A DNA stretch of 64,000 nt. Origin: Pseudotamlana agarivorans. GTDB lineage: Bacteria > Bacteroidota > Bacteroidia > Flavobacteriales > Flavobacteriaceae. The DNA is taken from assembly GCF_001642835.1 (NCBI RefSeq), contig NZ_LXEI01000001.1, positions 620,001 through 684,000 of the forward strand, read 5' to 3'. How positions within the stretch are numbered: position 1 is the stretch's first letter; each line of letters begins with the position of its first letter. A model generated the notes under the pieces. It was not told the DNA's origin, did no database searches, and saw only the letters and a list, made by a program, of their open reading frames with translations. The position numbers and the translations under genes are program-made. Below are positions 52,691 through 61,860 of this stretch, in pieces.

Positions 52691-54235
52691 ATGAAATCAC
52701 ATTACGATGTTGTCATTATAGGAAGTGGACTAGGCGGTTTAGTCTCAGCCAATATTTTAGCTAAAGAAGGCTATAGTGTTTGTGTTTTAGAGAAAAATAA
52801 CCAATACGGAGGCAATTTACAAACCTTTGTTAGAGATAAAACCATTTTCGATACTGGCGTACATTATATTGGTGGTTTAAGTGAAGGTCAAAACTTATAT
52901 CAGTATTTTAATTATCTAGGCATTATGGATGAATTAAAGCTGAAGAAATTAGATGAAGATGCTTTTGATGTGGTTTCCTTTGGCGACGATAACACCGAAT
53001 ACAAACACGCTCAAGGTTATGAAAAGTTTATTCAACAAATGGTCTCTCAGTTTCCAGACGAAGAAAAGGCCATTATAGCCTACTGTGATAAACTGAAAGA
53101 GTTTTGCGGTAAATTTCCTCTGTACCGTTTAAAACACGGAAAACCATATTATAAAAACTCTGATATTTTTAGTTTAAAAGCTAAAGACTTCATCGATTCT
53201 TTAACAACCAATGAATCTTTACGCGCTGTGCTCGCAGGCACCAACTTTTTATACGCAGGAGACCCAGACCGCACACCTTTTTATGTGCATGCTTTAACGG
53301 TAAACTCGTATATCGAAAGCGCTTACAGGTGTATAAATGGGGGCAGCCAAATCTCTAAACTTTTAATTCGAAGACTTAAAGAAAATCATGGCGAAGCCTA
53401 TAAACATCAAGAAGTTGTAAAGTTTGGTTATAAGGACAAAAAAATAACGTCGGTATTCACCAAAAAAGGTGATGAAATTAAAGGTGATGTATTTATTTCT
53501 AATATCGAACCTAAATTAACCATTCAGCTGGTTGGAGAAGATAAATTCAGAAAAGTTTACTCCAATAGAATTAAAAACATTGAAAGTATTATTGCTGGTT
53601 TTAGCTTATATATCGTTTTAAAACCAAATTCTTTTAAATATCATAATCGGAATTACTACCATTTTAAAAACCGAGAAACGGTTTGGACTAGCCAGGATTA
53701 CACAAACGAAAGTTGGCCTGAGGGTTATATGGTATCGATGGGGATAGGCAAAAACACAGCCGAATACGGCGATAGTCTCACGGTTTTAACTTACATGCGA
53801 TACGAGGAAGTTAAACCTTGGGAAAACACAGTTAACACGGTAGTTAACAAAAATGAAAGAGGCCAAACTTACGAAGAATTTAAAGCCGAAAAAGCCGAAA
53901 TCCTCATTAAAGAGTTAGAGAAAAAATTTCCAAATATTAGAGATTGCATAGAAGAGATCTATACCTCTACCCCACTATCCTATCGTGATTATATTGGCTC
54001 TAATAACGGTTCGATGTATGGCTATGTAAAAGATGCCAACAGCCCTCTAAAATCGTTTGTATCGCCACGAACAAAAATTCAAAACCTCCTATTAACCGGT
54101 CAAAGTTTAAATATGCATGGCATATTAGGCGTTACTATAGGGGCCGTTCTAACAAGCTCTGAAATTGTTGGTATGGACCCCATATTAAACAAAATACGTA
54201 AAGCAAATAATATAGAAGATAACACGGAAAATTAA
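52691..54235 (+). CDS. NAD(P)/FAD-dependent oxidoreductase (phytoene desaturase/retinol saturase-like)
   Basis: 514 residues. The Rossmann FAD motif is VVIIGSGLGGLVSANILAKE, with the conserved Glu/His context LEKNNQYGGN. A C-terminal MHGILGVTIGAVLTS closes the FAD domain, as in CrtI/all-trans-retinol 13,14-reductase. FLYAGDPDRTPFYVHA supplies the substrate region. It would reduce or desaturate a polyene chain. It follows the MMPL gene by 2 nt. Confidence 0.85.
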   Translation: MKSHYDVVIIGSGLGGLVSANILAKEGYSVCVLEKNNQYGGNLQTFVRDKTIFDTGVHYIGGLSEGQNLYQYFNYLGIMDELKLKKLDEDAFDVVSFGDDNTEYKHAQGYEKFIQQMVSQFPDEEKAIIAYCDKLKEFCGKFPLYRLKHGKPYYKNSDIFSLKAKDFIDSLTTNESLRAVLAGTNFLYAGDPDRTPFYVHALTVNSYIESAYRCINGGSQISKLLIRRLKENHGEAYKHQEVVKFGYKDKKITSVFTKKGDEIKGDVFISNIEPKLTIQLVGEDKFRKVYSNRIKNIESIIAGFSLYIVLKPNSFKYHNRNYYHFKNRETVWTSQDYTNESWPEGYMVSMGIGKNTAEYGDSLTVLTYMRYEEVKPWENTVNTVVNKNERGQTYEEFKAEKAEILIKELEKKFPNIRDCIEEIYTSTPLSYRDYIGSNNGSMYGYVKDANSPLKSFVSPRTKIQNLLLTGQSLNMHGILGVTIGAVLTSSEIVGMDPILNKIRKANNIEDNTEN

Positions 54236-54239
54236 AGGC

Positions 54240-55115
54240 ATGGGAAAATTTAAAACAACCCCTATTACGAGAGTTAAGAGTATTAGTAAGGCAGATTTTA
54301 TTGAACACTACTACAAACCTCAACGCCCCGTATTAATTGAAAATCTTACTGCTGACTGGCCTGCTTATGAGAAATGGAGCTTAGACTACATCCAAGAACG
54401 TGCGGGAGATCAAGTGGTGCCGCTTTACAACAACAAACCTGCAAAAGGCAAACAAAGCGTTTATGCCCCTGTAAAGGAAATTAAATTAAAGGAGTACATC
54501 GAAATCTTAAAAACAGAACCTACCGATTTACGTATTTTCTTTTATAATATTTTAGACAGCATGCCCGAATTACTAAAGGATTTTAAATATCCCGACATCG
54601 GACTAAAATTCTTTAAACGCTTGCCGGCATTATTTTTTGGAGGCGGTAAATCAAAAGTGTTTATGCATTACGATATTGATTTACCAGACAGTATGCACTT
54701 CCATTTTCATGGTAATAAAAGTGTTACCCTTTTTTCGCAAGAACAATCTAAATACCTATATCAGGTGCCATTTTCCATTCATAATATTGACAAAATTGAT
54801 ATGGACAACCCAGATTTTACAACCTATCCGGCACTACAATACGCTGAAGGGATTCAAGCCGATATGAAACATGGCGATGCCCTTTATATGCCCAGTGGTT
54901 ATTGGCACTACATCAAATACCTTGATGGCGGATTTTCAATGACATTAAGAGCCTTACCAAAACGTCCAAAAAAGTTTGCAACCATGCTTTACAACGTTTT
55001 TATAATGCGTCATTTCGACAATTTAATGCGTCGTTTTTACGGACAAAAATGGTTGGACTATAAAGAAAAGCTCAGTATCAAAAAAGCCGAAAAAATCTTA
55101 AAAAAACAGGCCTAA
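54240..55115 (+). CDS. Cupin-like (JmjC-type) dioxygenase family protein
   Basis: 291 residues. The N-terminal YKPQRPVLIENLTADWPAY is the signature of cupin-8/JmjC proteins. Metal ligands appear as HxD in FMHYDIDLP and His in PSGYWHYIKYL; the 2-oxoglutarate site is not clear. Related enzymes hydroxylate proteins or small molecules. It starts 4 nt after the FAD oxidoreductase gene; the substrate may be the same polyene lipid, but this is inference. Confidence 0.8.
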   Translation: MGKFKTTPITRVKSISKADFIEHYYKPQRPVLIENLTADWPAYEKWSLDYIQERAGDQVVPLYNNKPAKGKQSVYAPVKEIKLKEYIEILKTEPTDLRIFFYNILDSMPELLKDFKYPDIGLKFFKRLPALFFGGGKSKVFMHYDIDLPDSMHFHFHGNKSVTLFSQEQSKYLYQVPFSIHNIDKIDMDNPDFTTYPALQYAEGIQADMKHGDALYMPSGYWHYIKYLDGGFSMTLRALPKRPKKFATMLYNVFIMRHFDNLMRRFYGQKWLDYKEKLSIKKAEKILKKQA

Positions 55116-55116
55116 T

Positions 55117-56790
55117 ATGAATAACAAATTTGGGATTACACATAAGATTTTATGCTTGGCTTGTATCATGTTGGTTTTAGTATCCTGTGGTGTATCTAGC
55201 TCGTTGCAGGATATTCCCTATGTTAGCGATTTTAACGATTCCATACCTAAACGTATTGAAATAAATGACTCTTCCTTTGTTTTAGGAAATAATACTTTAA
55301 ACAAAAACAAACAAGGCTTATGGGAGCTATATGTTGAAGGCGACCCCTACGAAAGAGGACTAATTACAGGAAGTCTAACCAGAGAATTGTTTCAAAATCA
55401 AGAGCGATATTTCCTTTCTAAAATAGAAGACTTAGTCCCTTCGGAAACCAATCAAAAATTCTTGCAACGATTTGTAGCTTGGTACAACCGTAAAATGTAT
55501 TTACATGTTAATAACGAATACAAATCTGAAATTTACGGGCTTTCCAAATACGCCATAAACGATCGCACACCTTTTGCTTCACCCTACTTAAGAGGTCTTT
55601 ATTTTCATGGTGCTCACGATGTTGGTCATGCCCTACAAGATCTCGCCTTGGTTGGTTGTTCTTCATTTGCAGCTTGGGGCGACAAAACAGAAGACGGCAA
55701 CCTCATTATAGGTAGAAATTTCGACTTTTATGCTGGCGACGACTTTGCCAAAGACAAAATTATCACCTTTATAAACCCCACAACAGGTTATAAATTCATG
55801 TCCATTTCTTGGGGTGGTATGATAGGTGTCGTTTCAGGCATGAACGAGCACGGACTTACCGTAACCATAAACGCCGGAAAATCGAAAGTACCACTAATCG
55901 CCAAAACCCCAATTTCTATAGTAAACCGCGAGATATTGCAATACGCCACCAACATAGAAGAAGCCATTGCCATAGCTAAAAAACGAGAGGTTTTCGTATC
56001 AGAATCTATTTTTGTAGGCAGCGCGATCGATAATAAGGCCATTGTTATAGAGGTTTCTCCCGATAATTTCGGCGTTTATGAAGTCCCTAATAGCAATCAA
56101 ATTATTTGTTCTAACCATTTTCAAAGTGACGCTTACGCGGAAGACAAAATAAACCAAAAACACATGGTTGAAAGTCATTCGTTGTACCGCTACCAACGTA
56201 TGGAGGAACTTTTAAATGCTGAAGATAAAATAACCCCACAAAAAGCGGTGGCCATTTTAAGAAACAAAGAAGGTCTAAACGGAAAATCCATAGGTTATGG
56301 TAACGAAAAAGCCCTTAACCAACTTTTAGCCCATCATGGTGTGGTATTTAAACCCAAGGAAAGACTTGTTTGGGTGTCGTCTAATCCTTATCAATTAGGT
56401 GAATTTGTCGCTTATAATTTAAACGATGTATTTAACCACCCTGAAAAACAAGGTTATGCCATTCCCAGTTTAAACATTGAAAAAGATCCGTTTCAGTATA
56501 CCGAAGCTTACAAAAATTACGAACGCTTTAGAGTCCTAAAAGCACAGGTTTTAAAAGCCATTAATAATCATGAAACTTTAGATTTCTCGGTGCTTCATGA
56601 ATTAGAATCGGCTAACCCAGACTTTTGGGAAGCACATTATATTGTTGGACTTTATTATTATAAAAACGATTTTGATATGGCCGCATTACAGGCCTTCGAA
56701 AAGGCCAAAACCAAGGAAGTAACTACGGTTCCCGACCTTGAAAACATGAATAGCTATATCAAAAAATTAAACAGAAAATTAGGTTTATGA
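55117..56790 (+). CDS. C45 family autoproteolytic acyltransferase/hydrolase, lipoprotein
   Basis: 557 residues. A lipoprotein signal ends LVSCGVSS (lipobox Cys near 24). The NTN-hydrolase core has the self-cleavage Cys in VGCSSFAAWG (near residue 187) followed by DGNLIIGRNFDF, as in acyl-CoA:6-aminopenicillanate acyltransferases and peptidase C45. MNEHGLTVTINAG and KREVFVSESI follow. The C-terminal 90 residues may include TPR-like helices. It probably transfers or removes an acyl or amino-acyl group on the product at the cell envelope. Confidence 0.85.
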   Translation: MNNKFGITHKILCLACIMLVLVSCGVSSSLQDIPYVSDFNDSIPKRIEINDSSFVLGNNTLNKNKQGLWELYVEGDPYERGLITGSLTRELFQNQERYFLSKIEDLVPSETNQKFLQRFVAWYNRKMYLHVNNEYKSEIYGLSKYAINDRTPFASPYLRGLYFHGAHDVGHALQDLALVGCSSFAAWGDKTEDGNLIIGRNFDFYAGDDFAKDKIITFINPTTGYKFMSISWGGMIGVVSGMNEHGLTVTINAGKSKVPLIAKTPISIVNREILQYATNIEEAIAIAKKREVFVSESIFVGSAIDNKAIVIEVSPDNFGVYEVPNSNQIICSNHFQSDAYAEDKINQKHMVESHSLYRYQRMEELLNAEDKITPQKAVAILRNKEGLNGKSIGYGNEKALNQLLAHHGVVFKPKERLVWVSSNPYQLGEFVAYNLNDVFNHPEKQGYAIPSLNIEKDPFQYTEAYKNYERFRVLKAQVLKAINNHETLDFSVLHELESANPDFWEAHYIVGLYYYKNDFDMAALQAFEKAKTKEVTTVPDLENMNSYIKKLNRKLGL

Positions 56791-58076
56791 TTCCAGAAAT
56801 AGAAAAAGCCTCAACCGCAACCATCAAAGCATACCAAGAGGCTGAATTAAAAAAACTGCTTCAGTATTTAAATACACATTCTAGCTATTATAAACGTCTG
56901 TTTACATCAGAAAACATAAACCTGAATAGCATCAATACACTAGAAGATTTAGCTCAAATTCCAACCACAACTAAGGAAGATCTTCAGCGTTATAACGACG
57001 ATTTTATTTGTGTACCAAGACATGATATTATCGATTATGTGACTACCTCGGGCACCCTTGGCGAACCCGTTACCTTCGCTTTAACCGATAACGACCTTAA
57101 GCGTTTGGCGCATAACGAAGCCATTTCTTTTGCTTGTGCAGGCGTAAAAAAAGCCGATGTTATTCAACTCATGACCACCATAGACCGCCGCTTTATGGCT
57201 GGACTAGCTTATTTTTTAGGCGCTCGCGAACTGGGGGCAGGCATTATTCGTGTGGGCAATGGCATTCCTGAACTGCAATGGGATTCTATTAAAAAATTTA
57301 AACCCACATACATCATTGCGGTACCGTCGTTCTTACTAAAACTCATCGAATATGCCGAGCAGCATAATATCGATTTGAATAACTCTGGTGTAAAAGGAGC
57401 CATTTGCATAGGCGAGTCGCTTCGAGAGCAAGACTTTTCATTGAATATTTTATCCAAAAAAATAAAAGACAAATGGGATATTGATTTGTTTTCTACTTAC
57501 GCTTCTACAGAAATGAATACTGCTTTTACCGAGTGTGAAGCACAAAAGGGTGGCCACCATCACCCGGAATTAATCATTATTGAAATTCTAGACGAAAACA
57601 ATGCGCCCGTTAAGGCTGGTGAACCTGGAGAACTTACTATTAGCACTTTGGGCGTGGAAGGCATGCCTTTACTGCGTTTTAAAACAGGTGATATTGTAAC
57701 GGCACATACCGAAGCTTGCTCCTGCGGAAGAAACACCACGAGGCTAGGTCCTGTGATAGGCAGAAAAAAACAAATGATAAAATATAAGGGCACCACACTG
57801 TATCCGCCAGCCATGCACAATATATTAAACGATTTTAATGCCATTGATTCTTATGTTATCGAGATTTCACACAACAACATAGGCACCGATGAAATCCTGC
57901 TTAAAATCGCTACAAACAATGCTACAGAAGAATTTCTACAAAAAATAAAAGACCATTTTAGAGCCAAACTTCGCGTGCTTCCTAAAATCGAATTTTGTGA
58001 TAAAAAAGAACTTCAGAAACTGCAATTCCCTAAAATGAGTAGAAAACCTGTTTTGGTGATAGACAAACGGGAATAA
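56787..58076 (+). CDS. AMP-dependent ligase (phenylacetate-CoA ligase-like)
   Basis: 429 residues. P-loop VTTSGTLGEPVTFALT, STYASTEMNTAF and the C-terminal FKTGDIVTAH with the CSCGR motif place it in the PaaK-type adenylate-forming family. It would activate an aromatic acid, most likely the 4-coumarate made by the TAL enzyme, onto CoA or ACP. It overlaps the C45 gene by 4 nt (ATGA) and ends the operon at a terminator just before the tRNA fragment. Confidence 0.85.
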   Translation: MIPEIEKASTATIKAYQEAELKKLLQYLNTHSSYYKRLFTSENINLNSINTLEDLAQIPTTTKEDLQRYNDDFICVPRHDIIDYVTTSGTLGEPVTFALTDNDLKRLAHNEAISFACAGVKKADVIQLMTTIDRRFMAGLAYFLGARELGAGIIRVGNGIPELQWDSIKKFKPTYIIAVPSFLLKLIEYAEQHNIDLNNSGVKGAICIGESLREQDFSLNILSKKIKDKWDIDLFSTYASTEMNTAFTECEAQKGGHHHPELIIIEILDENNAPVKAGEPGELTISTLGVEGMPLLRFKTGDIVTAHTEACSCGRNTTRLGPVIGRKKQMIKYKGTTLYPPAMHNILNDFNAIDSYVIEISHNNIGTDEILLKIATNNATEEFLQKIKDHFRAKLRVLPKIEFCDKKELQKLQFPKMSRKPVLVIDKRE

Positions 58077-58086
58077 GATATAAATG

Positions 58087-58120
58087 AAAAAAGCTTCCAA
58101 TAACTTGGAAGCTTTTTTTT
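58087..58120 (+). terminator. Intrinsic terminator of the GT2 operon
   Basis: AAAAGCTTCCAA (58089-58100) pairs with TTGGAAGCTTTT (58105-58116) over a TAAC loop; T8 follows. Confidence 0.9.
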
Positions 58121-58124
58121 ATAG

Positions 58125-58171
58125 TGGAGAAGACGGGATTCGAACCCGTGACCTCTTGACTGCCAGTCAAG
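58125..58171 (-). other. attL: 3' part of a tRNA gene (Ala, anticodon GGC)
   Basis: 47 nt on the minus strand match tRNA positions 27-73: anticodon arm CTTGA-CTGGCAG-TCAAG (anticodon GGC), variable AGGTC, T-arm ACGGG-TTCGAAT-CCCGT, acceptor CTTCTCC-A. The 5' half (acceptor GGAGAAG, D-arm) is absent on the right, where AT-rich DNA and an integrase follow. It is the attachment site left by a tRNA-targeting element. The intact tRNA should be at the far end of the element. Confidence 0.85.
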
Positions 58172-58345
58172 AATTTAAACTTTGCTTTATTATTTTATAA
58201 TCATAGAATTATTTGAAAAACCCAATAAACACAGCTAATGTAAGTCTTTTTTGTTAGATTTAATATTAGTTTGTTTTGTGTTATTATGCTAAAACTTTGG
58301 GCAAATTGTGGGCAAATGATTAAATTTGCCTAAACCTTATAAATT

Positions 58346-59590
58346 ATGAGTTATAAAATTTCAATAGTTTTAGACAAAAGAAGATCCAAAGAGAATGGTA
58401 AGTTTCCGGTTAAACTAAGAGTATTTAATAGCTCAACTAAAAAGGATAAACGATATAAATTGAATATCGACTTAACAGCATTAGAATTTAAAACAATTTG
58501 GATTAACCCAGAAAACAAGAGTTTAAGAGGTAATAATAAAGACTTAAAATTATTACTTCAAGGTGTAGAAAATCGTGCTCATGATATTGCAAAGGAACTA
58601 ACCCCTTTTAAATTTGAAACTTTTGAATTTAAGTATTTCAGAAAGTCATCTAGCAAAAGTAATATATTATATTACTTCAATTTGATCATTGATAAACACC
58701 TCAAAAATGATAAAATAGGAACCTCCGAAAGTTATAAATACACCCTCAACTCATTTAAAGAGTTTTCAGTAAATGAAAACAAAAAACCCATCGACAAATT
58801 AACCTTTAATGATATTAATATTGAATGGCTTGATAAGTATCAAAAATACATGATCGGCAAAGGCAAAAGCTTTACAACTATAGGTATTTATACCAGGACC
58901 TTAAAAGCCGTTTTTAACATGGCTATTGAGAATGAGGATATAAGCGAATCTATTTATCCATTTGGCAAAAATAAATACAAAATACCTAGCGCTAATAAGG
59001 TCAAAAAGGCCCTTACTTCTGAACAATTAAGGATTCTATTTAATGCTAAAAACTTAAATATAAATGAAGAAAAGGCACGCGATTTTTGGTTCTTCAGTTA
59101 TGCATGCAACGGTATGAATATAAAAGATATAGCATTATTAAAATACTCAGATATTAAAGATGATAGCTTTTCATATTACCGAGCAAAAACGTTTGATAAA
59201 ACATCCGAAAAAAAACAAATAACCATCTATTTAACAGAGTTTACAGGCGGATTAATACAGAAGTATGGAACCAAAAATAAACACTCTTACATCTTCGATA
59301 TTATAAATGAAGATGATTCTATAGAAACGCAATACAAGAAAATTAAAAACTTTACTCGAATTATAAATGATCATATTAAACGAATTGCAAAGGCTAATAA
59401 TTTACCTGGAGATATTTCAACCTATTGGGCACGCCATTCGTTTGCTACTAATTCAATTCGAAAAGGCGCAAGTTTAGAATTTATTAGTGAAGCTTTAAAC
59501 CATAGCGACCTCAACGTAACCAAAAATTATTTTGCAGGTTTTGAAGATGATGCTAAAAAAGAATTTGCCAAATCATTACTGGAATTTTAA
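58346..59590 (+). CDS. int: Tyrosine-type site-specific integrase
   Basis: 414 residues. An N-terminal Arm-like domain (KISIVLDKRRSKENGKFPVK) and a SAM-like core-binding domain to about 215 are followed by the catalytic domain. Box II is STYWARHSFATNSIRKGA, and the catalytic Tyr is in NVTKNYFAGF near residue 396. The position of the first catalytic Arg reads YACNGMNIKDIALL, so that Arg seems to be replaced, as in CTnDOT-type Bacteroidetes integrases. It starts 175 nt from the tRNA fragment, as expected for an attP-adjacent integrase. Confidence 0.93.
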   Translation: MSYKISIVLDKRRSKENGKFPVKLRVFNSSTKKDKRYKLNIDLTALEFKTIWINPENKSLRGNNKDLKLLLQGVENRAHDIAKELTPFKFETFEFKYFRKSSSKSNILYYFNLIIDKHLKNDKIGTSESYKYTLNSFKEFSVNENKKPIDKLTFNDINIEWLDKYQKYMIGKGKSFTTIGIYTRTLKAVFNMAIENEDISESIYPFGKNKYKIPSANKVKKALTSEQLRILFNAKNLNINEEKARDFWFFSYACNGMNIKDIALLKYSDIKDDSFSYYRAKTFDKTSEKKQITIYLTEFTGGLIQKYGTKNKHSYIFDIINEDDSIETQYKKIKNFTRIINDHIKRIAKANNLPGDISTYWARHSFATNSIRKGASLEFISEALNHSDLNVTKNYFAGFEDDAKKEFAKSLLEF

Positions 59591-59641
59591 AAGTAATATA
59601 ATCTATTACCAGAAAAACAAGCTCATCAATAAGAGCTCAAA

Positions 59642-60175
59642 TTAATCTAAGGCAAACTCTGGGTACACTTTCAAAAACCCTTTATAAGTACCCTTCCCGT
59701 TATTCAACATGTAATATTCATTGCTTAAAAACTGTTTTTTAGGATTAGCTTTAGATGTTATTTTTTTCTGAGGTAAATAGTCTTGAAGTTCTACAGAATA
59801 AGAGGCATCTTCAAAATTAATTACCTGAATCTGATCGTAATATATCGCGTATAATTTACCATAAATTAATAAGCCAAAATCATTTTTAGCCCTATAGGTT
59901 AATTCTATTAACTTAACAACTCCATTTTCTTTTTCAGCTCCCTCAGTGGCTTTGAAATCTACAAATAACGGAGTGCCCTCATTGAGTGTATCTTTATACC
60001 CAAATTGATAATTTCTCATAATACTCCATTCTACCTCATCAAAGCTTTCAGGGTTATACAAGGTTCTTTCTAAATGATTCCTCACTAAATCTTTTATCAA
60101 ATGATCTTCTTCAAATCTCTGACAAGAACAACAAATGAATAGCAAGGTTACAAAATACAATACACCAATTCTCAT
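59642..60175 (-). CDS. Hypothetical lipoprotein (element cargo)
   Basis: 177 residues. Signal VLYFVTLLFICCSCQRF with a lipobox Cys near residue 18. The mature part is charged and beta-rich (VVKLIELTYRAKNDFG, IQVINFEDASYSVEL). No domain recognised. It is alone between the integrase and the hypothetical block, on the minus strand. It could be an entry-exclusion or surface protein, but this is a guess. Confidence 0.6.
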   Translation of the reverse strand: MRIGVLYFVTLLFICCSCQRFEEDHLIKDLVRNHLERTLYNPESFDEVEWSIMRNYQFGYKDTLNEGTPLFVDFKATEGAEKENGVVKLIELTYRAKNDFGLLIYGKLYAIYYDQIQVINFEDASYSVELQDYLPQKKITSKANPKKQFLSNEYYMLNNGKGTYKGFLKVYPEFALD

Positions 60176-60306
60176 AGCTCAAAAATTTTGAACAATTTAA
60201 ACATTTTTAACGGATCACAATCGCTTCCCAAACTTGAGAATCAATATTTTGTTGAGCTATCAAATAGCCATCAAATAAAGTTCAAAATAAAATCAACAAT
60301 TATCAA

Positions 60307-60340
60307 CAAAAAAAAGATGCTAGTTTGCACTAACATCTTT
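60307..60340 (-). terminator. Intrinsic terminator at the end of the element's minus-strand block
   Basis: AAAGATGCTAGT (60313-60324) pairs with ACTAACATCTTT (60329-60340, one mismatch); an A-run at 60307-60315 gives the T-tract on the minus strand. The 60176-60471 gap holds nothing else that I can support. Confidence 0.8.
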
Positions 60341-60471
60341 GATAAATAACCCCCTAGCAGCTCGTTGGGCTCTTGTTTTAAATACGTCGGAAAGTTTAAA
60401 ATACCCTAGGAAGTTTTATAGGTGTAGGAATCTTTTTTTAAGCATTGGTATTATTTATAAATATCTAATCA

Positions 60472-61188
60472 TTACACCATAGCTAAAACTAAATCTTTTG
60501 ATTTGACTTTAGCTTCTTTTAAGACTTCAACCTTATTGTTTGCAGCTCTGTTTCCTGCATTTATTTCAATATGATCAACAACGAAACTACTTAAACTTTT
60601 TAAGCCGTAGAATCTCAATAAAGATCCATCTGTAATACTTGTAAATTCGTTATAAGCTTTTACTAGATTCTCTAAAGCTGTTACCGCTGTTTTTTCCTTT
60701 TCAGTTTCAATATAAACCCTACAATACTTCTCTAATAATTTTTCCTTTTGTTCTGGTCCCACCATAAACAAATCTCTTTTTTGGCTATAATAAATATCAG
60801 TTGGACGTAATGCTGGTACATTAAAATTAGTTGCCGAACTAATATCAATCGGTCTAAGGTTTTTCAGTTTCCCTAAAACATCATTTAATTGATTAATTTG
60901 ATCCTGACTCGTTTTATAAAACCCTTCTTTAATTATTTGAGAAGTTATACCAGCTTTTTCACATTGTGCATTTAGGTTTTTTAAATGTTCTTGAGCTAAT
61001 CTTTTACTGCCTTGAGATACTAACTCCTGATACACTTCATCGGTTAACATACCTAAGTCTAAACCCTCAAATTTTTCCTTTAATTTTTGCAAAAGAGGTC
61101 GAAATTTCTCTATTTGATTTACAATTTTTGAAAGATGTTTTTTATCCTCATCTAATAGGATTCTTTTAAATTCTTTTGTTACTGCCAT
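60472..61188 (-). CDS. Hypothetical protein (238 aa), element gene
   Basis: 238 residues, helical. The N-terminus (FKRILLDEDKKHLSKIVNQ) and EHLKNLNAQCEKAGI are coiled-coil like. IDHIEINAGNRAANNKVEVL is present near the C-terminus (the first residue there is V in VDHIEIN). No signal and no known domain. It is the last gene of a block with 61201 and 61481 (12-nt and 16-nt gaps), and is followed by a terminator. Confidence 0.55.
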   Translation of the reverse strand: MAVTKEFKRILLDEDKKHLSKIVNQIEKFRPLLQKLKEKFEGLDLGMLTDEVYQELVSQGSKRLAQEHLKNLNAQCEKAGITSQIIKEGFYKTSQDQINQLNDVLGKLKNLRPIDISSATNFNVPALRPTDIYYSQKRDLFMVGPEQKEKLLEKYCRVYIETEKEKTAVTALENLVKAYNEFTSITDGSLLRFYGLKSLSSFVVDHIEINAGNRAANNKVEVLKEAKVKSKDLVLAMV

Positions 61189-61200
61189 TACATTAGTATA

Positions 61201-61464
61201 TTAAATTAAATTGTTAACAACTGCATTTGCAACATCATCAGATGAAACCTCATCTTCATTTGTTTCGGCTCCATAACCTTCCGGATAACCACCAGTAATA
61301 CTGTGATGGATTTCGGCCGCTTCGGTTTCTAAGGCTTTAACCTGGTCTTCGATTGATATTTCACTTTCAAAATTAATTCGTGATATCCATTTTGCTTTAA
61401 GTGGTTCTGGAATCAACTTTGAATTGTTTAAAAGTGTTTGTGCTTCGTTCTGTTTTGTACTCAT
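61201..61464 (-). CDS. Hypothetical acidic protein (87 aa), element gene
   Basis: 87 residues, strongly acidic, with a helical N-terminal half (SKLIPEPLKAKWISRI) and an acidic tail rich in E, D and S (TNEDEVSSDDVANAV). No domain recognised. It lies between the 99-aa and 238-aa genes with short gaps. An acidic small protein beside a basic one (61481) could be a chaperone or antitoxin-like pair, which is speculation. Confidence 0.45.
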   Translation of the reverse strand: MSTKQNEAQTLLNNSKLIPEPLKAKWISRINFESEISIEDQVKALETEAAEIHHSITGGYPEGYGAETNEDEVSSDDVANAVVNNLI

Positions 61465-61480
61465 GGTTTCTAATTGTTAT

Positions 61481-61780
61481 TTAATTTAAAGATTTACTAA
61501 TGTTTGTATTCAGGACTTTATGATATTTCTCAGCCCTATTTTTTTTATGTCTTGCTATAAAGCTTCTTACAACTCCCTTTCTGCCATCATTTAAAAGAGT
61601 AAAAATGTTTTCAAGGTTCTCAATTTGCTCTTCTGGAATATCTACAATTGCCCTGCTTACAGGGTTTTTTCTAACCTCTTCTATTTTAGAAACAAAATCA
61701 TTTATATCATTAAGTATTCGGTCTCTATAAATATTTTCTTTTAAAACGTTTACCTTTTTTTTAAGCTTATTTAAATCCAT
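61481..61780 (-). CDS. Hypothetical basic protein (99 aa), element gene
   Basis: 99 residues, basic and helical (LKKKVNVLKENIYRDRIL, then RSFIARHKKNRAEKYHKVL). Basic C-terminus suggests nucleic-acid binding, but no domain is recognised. It opens the three-gene hypothetical block after the DUF4373 gene (81-nt gap). Confidence 0.5.
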   Translation of the reverse strand: MDLNKLKKKVNVLKENIYRDRILNDINDFVSKIEEVRKNPVSRAIVDIPEEQIENLENIFTLLNDGRKGVVRSFIARHKKNRAEKYHKVLNTNISKSLN

Positions 61781-61860
61781 TAAAATAATTTATTAACTAG
61801 TTAGTAGTTCATTTTCATAAAAACCTCATCAAAGGGCTTATTTTGGTGTTAGGATTGATT

